Of a stretch of DNA of 64,000 nt, positions 59,925 to 64,000 are shown piece after piece. The position numbers and the translations under genes were made by a program. This DNA is from Bacteroidota bacterium. Its GTDB lineage: Bacteria; Bacteroidota; Bacteroidia; Chitinophagales; Chitinophagaceae. The notes beneath the pieces are model-generated. The model worked only from the letters and a program-made list of their open reading frames with translations. It was not told the origin of the DNA and made no database searches. The stretch lies in NCBI GenBank assembly GCA_013286315.1, contig JABDFX010000006.1:1-64000 (forward strand). The letters run 5' to 3'. Within the stretch, counting starts at the first letter, position 1. Each line of letters starts with the position of its first letter.

Positions 59925-62900
59925 ATGAAAACCCGACTGCGGAAAATAATCTTCCGGTTCCTGATCCTACCCGTCATTTCCCTTATCATCCTGGTGTTTG
60001 CGGCGGCAGCCATTTTATATAACCAGCAACAGCGCCTGGTAAGACTGGCCGTTGGCGAACTGAATAAAAAACTTCCCGGTGAACTCGTCGTGGGAGGCAG
60101 TGATATTTCAGTTTTTCAAAATTATCCTTATATATCGATCGCGGTCAAAAATGTGCGGTTTTTTGCAGACAAAGACACGACGGGTAAGACCATATTTGAA
60201 GCAGAAAAAATTTATGTCGGTTTCAATCTGACAGATATTCTGAAACAGCAATATCACGCAAAAGTGATCTTCCTGAAAAATGGTTGCATAGATATCATAA
60301 AAGATAATGGCAGGCTCAATCTGATGGACGCAATCCATCTGAGCCAGGATACATCAACCATCGATACCACAAAGGCACTCGACCTGGTCCTGAAGAAACT
60401 GGTTTTAAAAAACATGGATATTTCTTTTTTTGACAAACAAAGTCGTGAACAGGTTCATACACATATCGACAGAATACAGTCTTCCTTCCGCAGTGACAGT
60501 CTTCAGCTGGATGCTGATCTGCAGGCCGCCATGCTGGTGGATTATATCTGGCCGGGTGATAGTTCCCTGTTAAGACATAAACGTTTGGAAACAGACATTA
60601 CATTATCCTACTATAAAGCGAACGGGATGCTGGCGTTGCAACAGGGCAAACTGAAACTGGAAGATGCCATGTTTAATATTACAGGAACTGCCGACCTGCT
60701 GCACGACAACCTGGTGGATCTCCAATTTTCAGGAGATAAAACGGATTTCAGACAATTGTTTGCCTTTGCTCCGGAAAATCTGGCGAAGGAACTAAAGCAT
60801 TTTAAATACGACGGGCACCTGGACTTTAAGGGAACAGTGAAAGGAAAACTGAAAGGCAAAAAGCTTCCGCGGATTGATATTTCTTTCTCCTGTAAAAACG
60901 GCTGGCTTCATAATACTGACTCCAGGAGGAAACTGGATTCCCTGTCATTTAAAGGATTCTATACAAATGGTGCGGGTCAGTCTTTGCAAACCTCTGAGCT
61001 GCGCCTGCTGGATTTTAATGCGCGGCCGGACAAAGGAATTTTCAAAGGGAACCTGGTTCTCCGCGATTTTACAGATCCAAAAATATCCATGCGGGTCAAT
61101 TCAGAACTGGAACTTGAATTTATCGGCGGCTTCCTGGGTATAAAGGATCTGCAGCGAGTAACAGGTCATATCAGTCTGAAAATGGATTTCAAGGAGTTGG
61201 TAGATATCAGTCTGCCGGAGCAAACGATCGACAAACTGACCGGTGGTATACAAAGTGAGCTAACAGTCACTAATCTGAGTTTCCGTATTCCCTCCTATCC
61301 TTACATCATTGAGCACCTCGACATGCATGCCAATATGAAAAATGGCTTTGTGAAACTCGATACACTATCATTTCATGTGGGCCAGTCTGATTTTCATATG
61401 AGCGGCTCGCTGAGCAATCTGCCTGCCATCTTTCATAAACAGCAGGAGCCGACTACACTTACTCTGAACGCGGGTAGTAATAAAATGGTTTTGAAAGAAT
61501 TGTTTGCATTTGATTCGGCGAGGAGTGCGAAAGCGAAAGAAGAGATCAATGGTTTTCATATCGGGCTGTCGCTGGAGACATCGGTGAATGAACTGCTTCA
61601 TCCGAAGCCGCTTCCCAGGGGAAAGTTTACAATCGATCACCTCAGCATAGCTTTTAAGAGATACCCGCACGTATTTCATGATTTCGGCGCAGAGCTGACG
61701 ATCAATGATACTTCATTGAAGCTCCGGAATTTCAACGGACGGGTAGACAGCAGTGATCTTTGTTTGAGTGGCCGTGTAAATAATTACGCCCTTTGGTTTG
61801 ACAAAGTGAAGAAGGGTAATACCCTGATTGCATTTGATCTGAAATCACAGCGTCTGGCACTGTATGAACTACTGGGAAAACGCAGCCGGAATTATGTTCC
61901 AAAAGAATACGTTCATGAGATATTTTCGAATGTCTGGCTGCGTTCGAAGGTTGAGTTGAAGTATGATTCTGTTTTCAAGTTCGCCAATATAAAGATTGCC
62001 AATGTATCGGGTGAACTGACCAATCATCCATACCGCCTGGACAGTATTCGCGGAAATATAAAATTCAACAACAGCAACTTTGTAAAGATTGATACACTGC
62101 AAGGCAAAATCGGAAATAGCGACTTTAATATCAGCATGCGATTGTATACAGGAAAAGACACTGCCAAAAGCAGGAAAGAGAACTACCTGCAGTTTTCTTC
62201 CCGTTTTGTGGATGTGAATCAATTGACGAATTACGTAATGACTGCGGCAGATGATATGGATAACAAGCCATCGGATACAGCAGCAGTTGCTACAGCGGTT
62301 TCTGGTTCCACCCACGAAAATGGATTTAATATTTTCAATATCCCCTTTATCAATTTCAATGCATCCGTAGATATCGGCAAGATCAAATACGGCCGACTGG
62401 GGCTAAAGAATTTCTCCACCAAAGTACGTATGATGGCAAACCAGCAATTGTATCTGGATACGTTTGGTATTGAAGTAGCGGGCGGAAAAATCGGCGCAAG
62501 GGCACATTTCAACGGATCGGATCCGAATAAGATATATCTGAAAAGCAGGATCCGCATATATGATGTGAATCTTGAAAAGCTGATGCTGAAACTGGATTAT
62601 CTGGGGCAGGATTATGTGATCAACAAAAACATTAAGGGACGGCTTACGGGACAGGTGAAATGTTATGTACAGATACACCCCGATCTGACGCCGATCATGG
62701 ATCAATCCGAAGCGCAAATAGATGTAAATATTTATGACGGAGAGCTGGATAATTTTACACCCATACAGGCCATGTCATCTTATTTCAGTGATAAAAACCT
62801 GAACATGGTGAAGTTTGATACATTGAGAAACCAACTTACGTTCAAGAACAACACATTGTCCATCCCGTCCATGAATATCAATTCCTCACTCGGTTTTCTC

Positions 62901-63137
62901 GAGATCTCCGGTAGCCAGGGGATGGATAAACAAATGGAATATTATCTCCGCATCCCGTTGAAAATGGTAACACAGGTCGCCTTCAAAAAACTGTTTGGCA
63001 AAAAACAGGAAGAAGTAGATCCCGATCAGGTAGATGCCATTCAATACCGCGATAAGGATAAGAAAATACATTTTATCAATCTGAAAATCACCGGTACTCC
63101 GGACGACTATAAAATGGGTTTGGGGAAAGCAAAATAA
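59925..63137 (+). CDS. AsmA-family protein
   Basis: 1070 aa, single N-terminal TM, AsmA-like architecture: GGSDISVFQNYPYISIAVKNVRFFADKD...ILKQQYHAKVIFLKNGCIDIIKDNGRLNLMDAI; C-terminal AsmA_2-like region. Confidence 0.85.
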   Translation: MKTRLRKIIFRFLILPVISLIILVFAAAAILYNQQQRLVRLAVGELNKKLPGELVVGGSDISVFQNYPYISIAVKNVRFFADKDTTGKTIFEAEKIYVGFNLTDILKQQYHAKVIFLKNGCIDIIKDNGRLNLMDAIHLSQDTSTIDTTKALDLVLKKLVLKNMDISFFDKQSREQVHTHIDRIQSSFRSDSLQLDADLQAAMLVDYIWPGDSSLLRHKRLETDITLSYYKANGMLALQQGKLKLEDAMFNITGTADLLHDNLVDLQFSGDKTDFRQLFAFAPENLAKELKHFKYDGHLDFKGTVKGKLKGKKLPRIDISFSCKNGWLHNTDSRRKLDSLSFKGFYTNGAGQSLQTSELRLLDFNARPDKGIFKGNLVLRDFTDPKISMRVNSELELEFIGGFLGIKDLQRVTGHISLKMDFKELVDISLPEQTIDKLTGGIQSELTVTNLSFRIPSYPYIIEHLDMHANMKNGFVKLDTLSFHVGQSDFHMSGSLSNLPAIFHKQQEPTTLTLNAGSNKMVLKELFAFDSARSAKAKEEINGFHIGLSLETSVNELLHPKPLPRGKFTIDHLSIAFKRYPHVFHDFGAELTINDTSLKLRNFNGRVDSSDLCLSGRVNNYALWFDKVKKGNTLIAFDLKSQRLALYELLGKRSRNYVPKEYVHEIFSNVWLRSKVELKYDSVFKFANIKIANVSGELTNHPYRLDSIRGNIKFNNSNFVKIDTLQGKIGNSDFNISMRLYTGKDTAKSRKENYLQFSSRFVDVNQLTNYVMTAADDMDNKPSDTAAVATAVSGSTHENGFNIFNIPFINFNASVDIGKIKYGRLGLKNFSTKVRMMANQQLYLDTFGIEVAGGKIGARAHFNGSDPNKIYLKSRIRIYDVNLEKLMLKLDYLGQDYVINKNIKGRLTGQVKCYVQIHPDLTPIMDQSEAQIDVNIYDGELDNFTPIQAMSSYFSDKNLNMVKFDTLRNQLTFKNNTLSIPSMNINSSLGFLEISGSQGMDKQMEYYLRIPLKMVTQVAFKKLFGKKQEEVDPDQVDAIQYRDKDKKIHFINLKITGTPDDYKMGLGKAK

Positions 63138-63206
63138 TTATCTCAGATAAACGGAGCCGGGCGGCAGTTGAAGTTTTACTTATCTTGCGCATTCTAATTT
63201 TGAACC

Positions 63207-64000
63207 ATGAATACGATCGCCCGTTTATTTATTTTTATTTTTCTAATTGGCTCCTCCGGTTTTCTGTATGCACAACATGAAATGCTGGATACAGCCGTAT
63301 TTCAAAAGATCCGTATTGCCGAACTGAACAGCTCCCAGATCCCGCAGATTGCATATTATCTGACGGATGTTTCCGGTTCAAGACTCACCAATTCACCGGG
63401 TTTTAAAAGGGCAGGAACATGGGCCATTGAGTCGATGAAAAAATGGGGTCTTCAGAATGCTTCATTTGAACCCTGGGGTGAATATGGCCGCGGCTGGGAT
63501 GTGGAAGAATTTAATATTTCACTGAAGGCGCCCTATACCGGATATATCATCGGTTATCCACTTCCCTGGAGCTCAAATACCAATGGTGAAATTCGCGCGC
63601 CTGTTTTTGAAATATTGGACAGCCAGCTCGGAGATTCAGTATGGATGGAAAAACACCGGAATGATATCAGGGGGAAGATCATCTTTCTAACGAATCCGAG
63701 TACCAAACACGAAGAAGATTTTAAACCGGTTTCAACGAGATACACCGACAGTGAACTCGTTCACATTCCAAATATCTATGTATATAATCATAAGCAGATT
63801 GCATTTTTTATACCCTTTATGAAACGTGCGGTCGACGGGAAAATAAAACTGAAAGAGTTTGGGGCACTGGCCGTCATTGGTTCCAGGGGCACATATCGCG
63901 ACGGAACCGTCTTTGTCCAGAATTCTACCGGATTCAGAACGAACAGTCCGGTTCTCTTACCCGAAGCGGCTATCTCGGCGGAAGATGGATTTAAAATCAA
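63207..64000 (+). CDS. M28-family peptidase, N-terminal part (runs off the window end)
   Basis: MNTIARLFIFIFLIGSSGFLYAQHEMLDTAVFQKIRIAELNSSQIPQIAYYLTDVSGSRLTNSPGFKRAGTWAIESMKKWGLQNASFEPWGEYGRGWDVE...; open to the window end. Confidence 0.85.
   Translation, partial: MNTIARLFIFIFLIGSSGFLYAQHEMLDTAVFQKIRIAELNSSQIPQIAYYLTDVSGSRLTNSPGFKRAGTWAIESMKKWGLQNASFEPWGEYGRGWDVEEFNISLKAPYTGYIIGYPLPWSSNTNGEIRAPVFEILDSQLGDSVWMEKHRNDIRGKIIFLTNPSTKHEEDFKPVSTRYTDSELVHIPNIYVYNHKQIAFFIPFMKRAVDGKIKLKEFGALAVIGSRGTYRDGTVFVQNSTGFRTNSPVLLPEAAISAEDGFKI

Overview
The window is a Bacteroidota chromosome segment, probably Chitinophagaceae-like. This rests on a T9SS C-terminal sorting domain, TAnnTTTG-type promoters, M13 and MacB/FtsX-type permease families, and the gene content. 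Housekeeping genes include tkt (partial), the DUF177-rpmF-plsX cluster, rnpB (minus strand), accA-dapA and tRNA-Asp(GTC). Other notable genes are a 1788-aa subtilisin-like T9SS cargo protein, three large orphan FtsX-type permeases, an APC permease, an M13 peptidase and a FucP-like MFS plus two GH20-type genes in an overlapping operon. There is also an Arr-type rifampin ADP-ribosyltransferase, a polysaccharide deacetylase fused to FG-GAP/VCBS repeats, an AsmA-like protein and a partial M28 peptidase. The strongest structure not explained by genes is a set of modular intergenic palindromic elements. Their arms are built from short tandem units, mostly 8 nt (GGAAGTAT-type, CCTAAAGC-type), plus AAGGCTA-, GTGGTGAAT- and GCGTAACG-type arms. 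The arms are inverted around a short loop and very often overlap or abut stop codons; two elements instead sit right at start codons. The 36.8-40.2 kb segment is a decay zone with at least three truncated gene remnants and the arr gene. All calls come from reading the sequence and supplied ORFs; no database search was run.
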